From the NCBI RefSeq assembly GCF_038096175.1, contig NZ_CP151099.1:3660501-3724500 (forward strand): a DNA stretch of 64,000 nucleotides. The letters run 5' to 3'. Positions 9,299-17,063 of the stretch are shown here, one piece after another (position 1 is the stretch's first letter; each line of letters begins with the position of its first letter). A model generated the notes under the pieces. The model ran no database searches, was not told where the DNA came from, and saw nothing but the letters and a program-made list of their open reading frames with translations. The translations under genes and the position numbers were made by a program. The stretch comes from Nostoc sp. UHCC 0302 (GTDB lineage Bacteria > Cyanobacteriota > Cyanobacteriia > Cyanobacteriales > Nostocaceae).

Positions 9299-10558
9299 TT
9301 AACGTTTTGCTAATTCTGGAGTACGTCCCTTCAAACCAATCATTAATTTGAGCATAAACACCTTTAATACAGGTACTCTCTTCAAGAACCATAAACCTAA
9401 GCGACGCACGACTACCGCAGGGAAGAAATTATTAGAAAACATCCGATCTAATAAATCGGTGAAACCTAAAATCGTTAGGTTTTCTAGCTTACGCCAGCGT
9501 TCATAGCCTTTAAGAATCTGAATATTGCCTATATCTTTACCTGCTGTGTGTGCTGCTTGTAGTACTTGCGCCAAAGCAGCTGCATCCCGAATACCCAGAT
9601 TTAAACCTTGTCCACCAACAGGATGGCAATTGTGTGCTGCGTCCCCAATTAACGCTAGTCTGGGGAGTACATAGCGATCGCTTTGCATCAACTGCACCTG
9701 GAAAATAAAGCGATCGCCTAACAATTCCAACTTACCCATTTGATTACCATACCGACGAGTTAATTCTTGTAAAAATTGCTCGTCATCTAAAGCACATAAA
9801 GCTTTTGCTTCATCATGCGGTGCTGTCCAGACAATACGGCAACGGTTCTCCGGTAGAGGTAAAATCGCAAACGGCCCACTTTGCCAAAATCTTTCGTAAG
9901 CAGTATTGTTGTGCGATTTCTCTGGTTTAACAAATGCAACAATGCAAGATTGCCAATATTTCCAGCCTTGAGTTTTGATACCAGCAGCTTGACGAATTGG
10001 CGATCGCGCCCCATCTGCTGCTACAAGTAATTTACTGTGAACTGTTTGTATCTGGTCAGCAATTTTAATCTCTATTGCTACTATGTCCTCTTGGTACTCC
10101 GTCTTTACTACCTCAGCCGGACAGAGATAAGTCACATTGGCACAATCTTGGACAAATTCCTGCAAAGGTAGTAAAAGCGCTTGGTGTTCTGCCACATAGC
10201 CCAACTCTGGTGTACCTAAATCTGCTGTTTCAAATTCCACCACATCGGGATAATTAGCATCAGAAAGACGAATACGGCAATATTTAGCGATTTGCGGTAA
10301 TATTTTGTCCCAAACACCAATTCCCTGATAAATTAGCGCCGAAAGCATATGAATTGCATAAGCTTGCCCTTTTGCTACTGCGGTTGATGCCACTTTTGCC
10401 TCAATCAGCAGTACACTCAAGCCAGAATCTTTTAAAGCCGCGGCTAGGGTTAACCCAATAATTCCACCGCCGACAATTACCAAATCATATTTATATCCCT
10501 GCACCTCTTGCGGTGTCTGTTGCGGGGAAAATGTTTGATTAAACTGCGTTAGCGTCAT
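9299..10558 (-). CDS. UbiH/VisC-family FAD-dependent hydroxylase
   Basis: A 419-residue flavoprotein monooxygenase. The Rossmann FAD motif is VIVGGGIIGLTLAAAL (G30, G32, G35). The conserved GD motif near the C-terminal third reads ALIGDAAHNCHPVGGQGLN, the UbiH/COQ6 signature that contacts FAD ribityl. The family hydroxylates aromatic rings in quinone biosynthesis. Cyanobacteria make plastoquinone and phylloquinone rather than ubiquinone, so the real substrate may be a plastoquinone-type intermediate or another aromatic. It has no membrane segment and stands alone. Family is certain, reaction inferred. Confidence 0.88.
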   Translation of the reverse strand: MTLTQFNQTFSPQQTPQEVQGYKYDLVIVGGGIIGLTLAAALKDSGLSVLLIEAKVASTAVAKGQAYAIHMLSALIYQGIGVWDKILPQIAKYCRIRLSDANYPDVVEFETADLGTPELGYVAEHQALLLPLQEFVQDCANVTYLCPAEVVKTEYQEDIVAIEIKIADQIQTVHSKLLVAADGARSPIRQAAGIKTQGWKYWQSCIVAFVKPEKSHNNTAYERFWQSGPFAILPLPENRCRIVWTAPHDEAKALCALDDEQFLQELTRRYGNQMGKLELLGDRFIFQVQLMQSDRYVLPRLALIGDAAHNCHPVGGQGLNLGIRDAAALAQVLQAAHTAGKDIGNIQILKGYERWRKLENLTILGFTDLLDRMFSNNFFPAVVVRRLGLWFLKRVPVLKVFMLKLMIGLKGRTPELAKR

Positions 10559-11016
10559 TGTTAAGATAAATTACGGCATCTTAACTATTATTCTTACGCG
10601 ATCGCGCCTTTTTAAGCAAGTTGGTGGCAGCAAACGTTGAAAAACCTCACTGGGAAATTGGGAGGACAGCGAGGTTCAAAGCTTTACTTACATCAGAATT
10701 CAGAAGGAAAACAGGCTTTCTAGGTATACACAAATAAATTAAAGCTTGTAGTTGCGCTTTAGCGCTAAAGCGCAACTACAAACTACAAAGCATCTTCAGT
10801 TTAATTATGTCTACTTACCTAACTTTGAGATCCATATTGTGTACTTCATCAACTTGAAATCTGCTGTACTTCACAGCTAAATAAAGTAGAAATTTTGTTG
10901 CATAGTTGCTACAAACTCTTGAGAGCCAAAAGACTTGTCCGAATTATGGGGAGTACTAATAAATAAGGAGTTACAAGTACATAACTCATAACTCCTGACT
11001 CATAACTCAGCACTGT
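10559..11016. other. spacer with palindromic dispersed repeat
   Basis: No gene seen. Besides a 36-bp perfect palindrome at 10746, the stretch TTTAATTATGTCTACTTACC near 10800 recurs in diverged form near 45118, also right next to a hairpin. The two sites therefore look like copies of one dispersed element. The promoter of the UbiH-like gene should lie near 10560-10620. Confidence 0.5.
10746..10781. repeat. 36-bp perfect palindrome
   Basis: The half-site TTGTAGTTGCGCTTTAGC is followed by its exact reverse complement, centred between 10763 and 10764. It lies downstream of the convergent end of the decarboxylase gene and upstream of the UbiH-like gene. No T-run follows on either strand, so it is not an ordinary terminator. 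A diverged relative is seen near 59896 (GTAGTAGCGTTTAAGCGCAA). Confidence 0.85.
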
Positions 11017-12660
11017 TTACAGCGCACAACTCAAGTCGCCAGATTTTTGTGTAAAGCGGTGATTCTCTCGATAATCTACGGGACAATCTATCACCGCAGG
11101 CACATCTTGAGCGAGTGCTTCTTTGAGTACGGGAATCAAATCAACGGCAGATTCGACTCGGTAGCCTTTTAAACCCATGCTTTCGGCTAATTTGACAAAA
11201 TCAGGATTGCCAAAATGTACAAAAGATGAGTTGCCTTTGCCAAACTGATTTTCTTGCTTCCACTCAATTAATCCGTAGCCACCATCATTAAAAATTAAGG
11301 TGACAAAAGGAGTTCCTACTCGCAAGGCGGTTTCTAATTCTTGGCAATTCATCATAAAGCCGCCATCGCCAGTTGCAGCAACGACTTTGCGGTCGGGATA
11401 AACAAGTTTTGCTGCTAAAGCACCAGGAATAGCAATACCCATTGCTGCAAAGCCATTAGAAATAATGCAAGTATTAGGACTATGGCAATGATAATGACGG
11501 GCAATCCACATTTTATGTGCGCCAACATCAGAAATGACGATATCATCTGGGCCCATCACTTGCCGCAAGTCATAAATTAACTTTTGTGGTTTGATAGGAA
11601 ACCCGTCATCATGAGCGTGTTCTTCGTAATCAGCACGAATATTTTCTCGTAAGCTGATGGAATAAGGTTGAGGTTTAGCGTGGCGGTCTGCTAATTTTAA
11701 TATTTCGTAGAGAGAATCAGAAATATCTCCTACTACTTCTGCGTAGGGAATATAACTACTATCAATTTCTGCTGGACTTAGCCCAATATGCACAATCGGA
11801 ATTTTGCCGTCAGGATTCCATTTCTTCGGTGAAAATTCTATCAAATCATAGCCAATAGCAATTACTAAATCTGTGTTGTCAAAGCCGCAGGTAATGAAAT
11901 CTTTTTGCTGTAATCCCACTGCCCATAAAGCTAATTGATGAGTGTAGGGAATTATGCCTTTACCCATGAAAGTATTGGCAACAGGAATATTCATGTTAGT
12001 GGCAAATTGCGTGACAGCATCACTGGCTTGAGCGCGAATTGCCCCATTTCCTACTAAGATTAATGGGTTCACTGCCTGGGAAATTGCCGCTGATGCTGCT
12101 CGAATACTCGCAAAAGAAGCATAGGTTTTTTCGATATTATGCTTATGCAAGGGTTTGCCTTCTACGGGCATGGCAGCAATATTTTCAGGTAAATCGATGT
12201 GAACTGCACCAGGTTTTTCGCTTTGCGATCGCTTAAATGCTTTCCGGACAACTTCTGGTGTAATACTTGGTCGCACAATCTGTTTATTCCACTTGGTCAC
12301 AGGTGCAAACATGGCCACCAAATCTAAATATTGATGGGATTCAATGTGCATTCTATCGGTTCCCACTTGACCGGTAATCGCCACTAAAGGCGCACCATCA
12401 AGGTTAGCATCTGCTACCCCAGTCATCAAGTTTGTTGCCCCAGGCCCCAATGTAGAAAGACATACTCCCGCTTTTCCTGTGAGGCGTCCGTAGACATCCG
12501 CCATGAATGCTGCACCCTGTTCATGACGAGTGGTAATAAATTTAATGGAAGAATGTTTTAACGCTTCCAAAACGTGCAAGTTTTCTTCGCCAGGGAGTCC
12601 AAAAACGTATTGCACCCCTTCATTTTCCAAACACTGTACTAACAGTTCTGCCGTATTCAT
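11017..12660 (-). CDS. thiamine-diphosphate 2-oxoglutarate decarboxylase (acetolactate synthase-like)
   Basis: A 547-residue ThDP enzyme of the acetolactate synthase fold. The catalytic Glu lies in TTRHEQGAAFMADVYGR, the central nucleotide-like domain is about 190-330, and the ThDP/Mg motif starts GDGGFMMNCQELETA and ends FNDGGYGLIEW. No ilvN small subunit is adjacent. The next gene upstream is a succinic semialdehyde dehydrogenase. This is the arrangement of Synechococcus 7002 A2770-A2771, where the ilvB-like enzyme was shown to decarboxylate 2-oxoglutarate to succinic semialdehyde and so close the TCA cycle. I infer that role here from length and neighbourhood. Automatic annotation would probably say acetolactate synthase large subunit. 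Confidence 0.85.
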   Translation of the reverse strand: MNTAELLVQCLENEGVQYVFGLPGEENLHVLEALKHSSIKFITTRHEQGAAFMADVYGRLTGKAGVCLSTLGPGATNLMTGVADANLDGAPLVAITGQVGTDRMHIESHQYLDLVAMFAPVTKWNKQIVRPSITPEVVRKAFKRSQSEKPGAVHIDLPENIAAMPVEGKPLHKHNIEKTYASFASIRAASAAISQAVNPLILVGNGAIRAQASDAVTQFATNMNIPVANTFMGKGIIPYTHQLALWAVGLQQKDFITCGFDNTDLVIAIGYDLIEFSPKKWNPDGKIPIVHIGLSPAEIDSSYIPYAEVVGDISDSLYEILKLADRHAKPQPYSISLRENIRADYEEHAHDDGFPIKPQKLIYDLRQVMGPDDIVISDVGAHKMWIARHYHCHSPNTCIISNGFAAMGIAIPGALAAKLVYPDRKVVAATGDGGFMMNCQELETALRVGTPFVTLIFNDGGYGLIEWKQENQFGKGNSSFVHFGNPDFVKLAESMGLKGYRVESAVDLIPVLKEALAQDVPAVIDCPVDYRENHRFTQKSGDLSCAL

Positions 12661-12690
12661 TTGATTTCCTAGCTAGTAATAAACAAGGTT

Positions 12691-12725
12691 GGGGATTGGG
12701 GACTGGGGATTGGGGACTGGGAACT
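12691..12725. repeat. STRR heptamer array (GGGGATT/GGGGACT)
   Basis: Five consecutive 7-bp units alternate GGGGATT and GGGGACT. Further down the same spacer (about 12770-12855) lies complementary C-rich sequence (CCCAATCCCCAGTACCC). The two halves could pair into a long imperfect hairpin between the decarboxylase and dehydrogenase genes. This is the short tandemly repeated repetitive (STRR) class known from heterocystous cyanobacteria. Confidence 0.8.
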
Positions 12726-12857
12726 GAATTCTTCCTAAGACCCCATTCTCAATAGTCCATTTTTAATATCCCGTTTTTAATACCCAATACCTAACCTCCG
12801 ATACCCAACTCTTAATTCCTAGTACCTAGTACCCAATCCCCAGTACCCAGTACCCGA

Positions 12858-14225
12858 TCACTTTACCCACACAGTTTTAACATTGACGAACTCATGTATT
12901 CCTTGGATACTTAGTTCTCTGCCATACCCAGAACGCTTGATGCCTCCAAAAGGTAAGCGGGGGTCGGATTTGACCATACCGTTGATAAATACCGCACCTG
13001 CTTCAATTTCTTCAACCAAGCGATCGCGTTCTTGGCCATTAGTTGTCCAAGCACTTGCACCCAAACCAAAGGGTGTGGCGTTAGCCAGTTTAATGGCAGC
13101 ATCGATATCGGGAACACGGAATAATAATGCCACCGGGCCGAAGAATTCTTCTTTGGCAATTGCTGTGTCAGGCGGAATATCTATGATAATAGTTGGCGAA
13201 TAAAAGTTCCCAGGACGATCTGATAAAGGATGTCCACCCGTGAGGACTTTTCCACCACTTTTTGTAGCAGTTTGCACTTGTTGGTCTAAATCCTGGAGAA
13301 TGTCGGGGGTTGCCAATGGCCCTAAATCGGTGTCTGGTTGCATGGGATCGCCAATTTTTAGTGCCTCGAATTTTTCTAAAAACAGTTTTTCAAATTTGTC
13401 AGCGATCGCTTCTGCTACAATAAAACGTTTCGCTGCAATACAAGATTGCCCGTTATTTAACATTCGTGCTGTAGTAGCTGTGACAACTGCTGCCTCTAAA
13501 TCAGCACTTGGTAACACAATAAACGGGTCACTTCCTCCTAATTCCAAAACGGTTTTTTTAAGTTGTTTTCCCGCAGCAGCGGCAAGGGATGCGCCTGCTG
13601 GTTCACTTCCTGTCAAGGTGGCAGCTTTTACTCGGTCATCGTTGATGACATCGGCAACTTTAGCAGCACCAATCAACAAAGTTTGAAACACACCTTTGGG
13701 AAAACCTGCTCTTTGGATAATTTCTTCAATTACCAAAGCACACTGCGGCACATTAGAAGCGTGTTTGAGTAAGCCGACATTTCCCGCCATCAGTGCAGGT
13801 GCAGCAAATCGAAATACTTGCCAGAAAGGAAAATTCCACGGCATGACTGCGAGAATTGCGCCCAATGGCTGGTATCTAACAAAACTATCACTACCATCGG
13901 TTTTTACATGGGCATCAGCCAAGAAATCGGCTGCATTTTCGGCATAGTAGCGACAGACGGCGGCACATTTTTCTACTTCTGCGATCGCTGCTTTCAAAGG
14001 CTTGCCCATTTCTAGAGTCATTAACTTGGCAAATTCTGCTTTGTCTTGCTCTAAAATATCCGCAGCTTTTTGTAGCCAGTGCGATCGCTCCGAGAAACTA
14101 GTTCTACGGTACTGCTCAAAAGTCTGAGCAGCCAAGTCGAGTTTAGCGAAAATTTCTGCATCATTCAGTGGCTCAAAAGTTTTGAGCGTTTCCCCAGTGG
14201 CAGGATTAATGGTGGCGATAGCCAT
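12858..14225 (-). CDS. gabD: NAD(P)-dependent succinate-semialdehyde dehydrogenase
   Basis: A 455-residue aldehyde dehydrogenase of the short GabD/Sad type. The catalytic Cys is C262 in NNGQSCIAAKRF and the general base is E228 in VLELGGSDPF. The N-terminal ATINPATGETLKTFEPL and C-terminal LPFGGIKRSGYGRELS are typical of this subfamily. It oxidises succinic semialdehyde to succinate in the cytosol. It sits 197 bp upstream of the ThDP decarboxylase on the same strand. The pair therefore gives the cyanobacterial route from 2-oxoglutarate to succinate, and it could also serve the GABA shunt. The spacer is full of heptamer repeats, so co-transcription is likely but unproven. Confidence 0.92.
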   Translation of the reverse strand: MAIATINPATGETLKTFEPLNDAEIFAKLDLAAQTFEQYRRTSFSERSHWLQKAADILEQDKAEFAKLMTLEMGKPLKAAIAEVEKCAAVCRYYAENAADFLADAHVKTDGSDSFVRYQPLGAILAVMPWNFPFWQVFRFAAPALMAGNVGLLKHASNVPQCALVIEEIIQRAGFPKGVFQTLLIGAAKVADVINDDRVKAATLTGSEPAGASLAAAAGKQLKKTVLELGGSDPFIVLPSADLEAAVVTATTARMLNNGQSCIAAKRFIVAEAIADKFEKLFLEKFEALKIGDPMQPDTDLGPLATPDILQDLDQQVQTATKSGGKVLTGGHPLSDRPGNFYSPTIIIDIPPDTAIAKEEFFGPVALLFRVPDIDAAIKLANATPFGLGASAWTTNGQERDRLVEEIEAGAVFINGMVKSDPRLPFGGIKRSGYGRELSIQGIHEFVNVKTVWVK

Positions 14226-14478
14226 TGCCTGACCTCCCGTTTAAAAATAGCTTGGGTAGGCTTCTTAGTGTTACACATATCTCTTGCGGAAGCCACCACC
14301 TACATTTTAGTCTTTTAGCCAAAAATTAGCTGCTTACTATTACATTTTTGCAATTAAAGTTGAATTAATATATACATTTTAATCGAGTATTTATACTTAA
14401 AAATTAGTCTTTTGTCCTTTTGTGTTAAAATGCCGTTTACGCTACTTCCATATTTGAGTAGATTTCTGATGTATTTAT

Positions 14479-15210
14479 CTAGTCGAAAGGTGTCTGAAAT
14501 CCGCCAAATTCTTTCAAGTAAGCAAGAATAGAAGTGCCATTTTCATCTTGAGAAACTTGGTTATTAAGCAGCAACTTAGCAACTCCTCCTTCACCACACA
14601 GATGTGCAGCTGCAAGAATTCCAGATGTCGTGATGACTACATTTCCTCGTCGTTGTCCTATGAATTCTTTAATAGAGCGTCCATTTAGTTGATTTTTAAT
14701 CAGTCCCCACTTATATTGAAAAGCCTCTTGAATAGCCTTTTCTTGGACATTGTTTTTATTATTTAGAAAATCTTGCTTACTATTAATCATATTTTTTCCT
14801 TCCCATGTACCGCGCCAATAATTCTTATCTACACCATTTTCTCCACCAATATAAAGATTAGGAGTATCGTAATAACCAAGGTCTTTGAGTAAAGCTTCTC
14901 CAAATTGGTATTTACCTATAAAACCTAATTGGTTCTCAATATTATTAGGTGGATTTTGTTGTCCTGTTTCTCTTTGAGCAAGTGCTAAAAGAAAATCTTT
15001 GTAACTTCCCTGTAACTGAGGATTTTGATTTATTTTTAAAACATAATCACTGTTTTGCAAGGTGCTAGCAGCGTAGCTGTATTCATGTGATAAAAAGAAC
15101 GTATCTAAAAACAAACCTAGTATTACTAAAATTACAAAATGTTTACTAGTTGTTTTTATGAATAATTTGATTTCTAGTAATAGAACTAAAATATTAAGTG
15201 GAGAAATCAT
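14479..15210 (-). CDS. secreted lysozyme-like glycan hydrolase (putative)
   Basis: A 243-residue protein with a hydrophobic signal segment at about 24-40, then AAST as a possible cleavage site. The mature part resembles the lysozyme/transglycosylase fold. E81 in ALAQRETGQQNP is the likely catalytic acid, and GFIGKYQFGEALLKDLGYY (about 96-114) takes the place of the G-x-Y-Q-x-G motif that follows the catalytic Glu in SLT enzymes. A conserved-looking ILAAAHLCGEGGVAKLL lies near the end. It is 47 bp downstream of the chitin-synthase-like gene, which suggests that it trims or releases that polymer rather than peptidoglycan. No close family is recognised, so the hydrolase role is inferred. The N-terminal start is uncertain. 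Confidence 0.6.
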   Translation of the reverse strand: MISPLNILVLLLEIKLFIKTTSKHFVILVILGLFLDTFFLSHEYSYAASTLQNSDYVLKINQNPQLQGSYKDFLLALAQRETGQQNPPNNIENQLGFIGKYQFGEALLKDLGYYDTPNLYIGGENGVDKNYWRGTWEGKNMINSKQDFLNNKNNVQEKAIQEAFQYKWGLIKNQLNGRSIKEFIGQRRGNVVITTSGILAAAHLCGEGGVAKLLLNNQVSQDENGTSILAYLKEFGGFQTPFD

Positions 15211-15257
15211 AATATGAAGTTAGTCTGGAGAGATTTTCAACTATTTGTATTTTGTCG

Positions 15258-17063
15258 TTACTTCCTATTTGGTAAAGGAACAAAGCAAAGACCAGCATGA
15301 GAAAGAGAAGACAGAAAACACTGAGGTAGTAAAACAAGTGAAAGAATTAAACTACAAATAAAAAAGGCAATCTCTTGCGTTTCAGGATTTAACAGGAAAA
15401 GAATAAAAACTAAATTAACAAAAAATAATACGAACATAAATATTAACTTTTTAGAAAAACCAGTTATTAAAACTGATGTTTGAGCCGCTTTCCATTTAGA
15501 ATTTTCTTTAAAAAAAGGTGAGTCTTGCCAAAGAGATGGATCTTTTTGATTTATACCTTGATTTTCATTACTAATTCCACGAGTTCCCCAAGAACGATTA
15601 TCTATATTTGCGAAGGTATACAAAGTAATTAATGGAGAAAGTCCACAAAAGAATCGATAGAGAATCAATCCTGAAAATAGTTTCAACCAATCCTTTGGGC
15701 GAGAAAACTTGAATATAATATACACTTCAAAAATAAGCCTAAAAATAATTAAAAACAATATCATATAATTAATTAAGTTTTTATCAATATCTTCTTCCAT
15801 AAATTTTATAATTCCGCCAAGCATCCCATAGTATAAAGCAAAAGTCAAAACTAAAAAATTAAACATTATCCACAAATAAGTTCGTTTTAGTGAGCTATTC
15901 ATAACTGAAAAACTGAAAATTACTGAATATAACCAAACTCCGATAGCAATGCAAATCGGCGGAAAGAAATTATTAAAAAACTGTCCTTGTGATACAATTA
16001 CAGAGATTGTACCAATACTTAGAAAACAATAAACAAATTGAAAAAATGTAATTATCCACTGAATTAATCCCCAATTTAATGGTTTAGCAAGAGAATGTTT
16101 ATGAAAAAAAAGTAATTCTATTTGATTGTAGAATGTTGACTGAAACCATCGTTTCTGTTGTATAATATAAGAACTAACTTTATCTGGAATAAATGTTTTA
16201 GCATTCGCATCTGGAACATATCTTATATTGTATCCTCTACTAAGTAAAAGTGTAGTTAAGTAACGATCTTCTCCAAGCTCAAGACAGTTAATTGCCTTAA
16301 TATCGTCATTTTTGGGTATTTGAGAAAATGCAACTAAACACTCTCTAAATGCAGAATATTTAATTAATGAAAAAGCTCCAGGAAGGCAAGTACATTTAGC
16401 AAAAAAGTTATCGAATTGTTTTTCAACAATATGTCCATAGAAATAAATATAATATTGTTGAATGAGAATAATAATGTTATTTAAATAGAGGTTTTCAATT
16501 TGTAGATATCCAGTAGCGCCTGCACAATTACCATCGATGTCTAAAGTGTTAATCAGGCGTTGGATATATTTACCACGGCTTGTTGTATCACAGTCTATAA
16601 AAAGAAGATAACGTGGAAATTTATTAGTTAATAGGCTAACTTTTTCCACAATCATGTTAAACAACAGAATGCTATACCGTTTACCACTGATTAAATTATC
16701 TCCTTTAATGTAAAGCGAGTAAGGAATATCTTCTATAAATCCATGAAAAATCCGACAACCATCTTCTTTAACACAATTGAAATTACTACCTTGATCTTGA
16801 ATTGGAATTTTTAGGAGTTTTTTATAGGCTTTTAAGGTGGGAGTGTCTGGTGCGTTATCTCTTTGCCTATCGAGTAAGATAAATATATGTATTCGCTTTC
16901 TTAAACTTAGAGATGGCATACTGGATCTTTTAAATGTGTTCAGAGAAAGTGCAACTTCTTCCTCACTTTCATTGCAGGCTGTAATACAGCAGAAAATATC
17001 TCTATCTTTATATTTTTCCATTGGAGAAACGAGGAATAATAACTTCAACACTTCGTCCGACAT
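15258..17063 (-). CDS. chitin synthase-like GT2 glycosyltransferase
   Basis: A 601-residue processive family-2 glycosyltransferase. The cytosolic catalytic part has ITACNESEEEV (about 28-37), DxD as D157/D159 in LLFIDCDTT, CLPGAFSLI (226-234), LGEDRYLTTLL with E265-D266-R267, and QQKRW (302-306). The membrane segments then begin (about 332-357, 366-385, 395-418, 430-452), followed by NRSWGTRG (489-496) and two more helices (about 540-558, 564-585). EDR, QxxRW and SWGTR together are the signature set of eukaryotic chitin synthases; hyaluronan synthases and NodC lack the last. It should polymerise a UDP-sugar, most simply UDP-GlcNAc, and extrude the chain. It overlaps the adaptor gene; starting at M15 (17021) would cut that overlap from 56 to 14 bp. 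Neither start has a clear ribosome-binding site. Confidence 0.82.
   Translation of the reverse strand: MSDEVLKLLFLVSPMEKYKDRDIFCCITACNESEEEVALSLNTFKRSSMPSLSLRKRIHIFILLDRQRDNAPDTPTLKAYKKLLKIPIQDQGSNFNCVKEDGCRIFHGFIEDIPYSLYIKGDNLISGKRYSILLFNMIVEKVSLLTNKFPRYLLFIDCDTTSRGKYIQRLINTLDIDGNCAGATGYLQIENLYLNNIIILIQQYYIYFYGHIVEKQFDNFFAKCTCLPGAFSLIKYSAFRECLVAFSQIPKNDDIKAINCLELGEDRYLTTLLLSRGYNIRYVPDANAKTFIPDKVSSYIIQQKRWFQSTFYNQIELLFFHKHSLAKPLNWGLIQWIITFFQFVYCFLSIGTISVIVSQGQFFNNFFPPICIAIGVWLYSVIFSFSVMNSSLKRTYLWIMFNFLVLTFALYYGMLGGIIKFMEEDIDKNLINYMILFLIIFRLIFEVYIIFKFSRPKDWLKLFSGLILYRFFCGLSPLITLYTFANIDNRSWGTRGISNENQGINQKDPSLWQDSPFFKENSKWKAAQTSVLITGFSKKLIFMFVLFFVNLVFILFLLNPETQEIAFFICSLILSLVLLPQCFLSSLSHAGLCFVPLPNRK

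Noticed and set aside
9048-9302. 84-codon open frame
   Set aside because: It runs through a dispersed G/C-rich repeat and has no ribosome-binding site or recognisable domain.
11017-12660. anabolic acetolactate synthase (ilvB)
   Set aside because: No ilvN, C-terminus differs from IlvB enzymes, and the dehydrogenase neighbour fits the 2-oxoglutarate decarboxylase pair better.
13240-13686. 148-codon open frame antisense to the semialdehyde dehydrogenase
   Set aside because: It lies wholly inside the dehydrogenase gene, has no homology and reflects codon use of the real gene.
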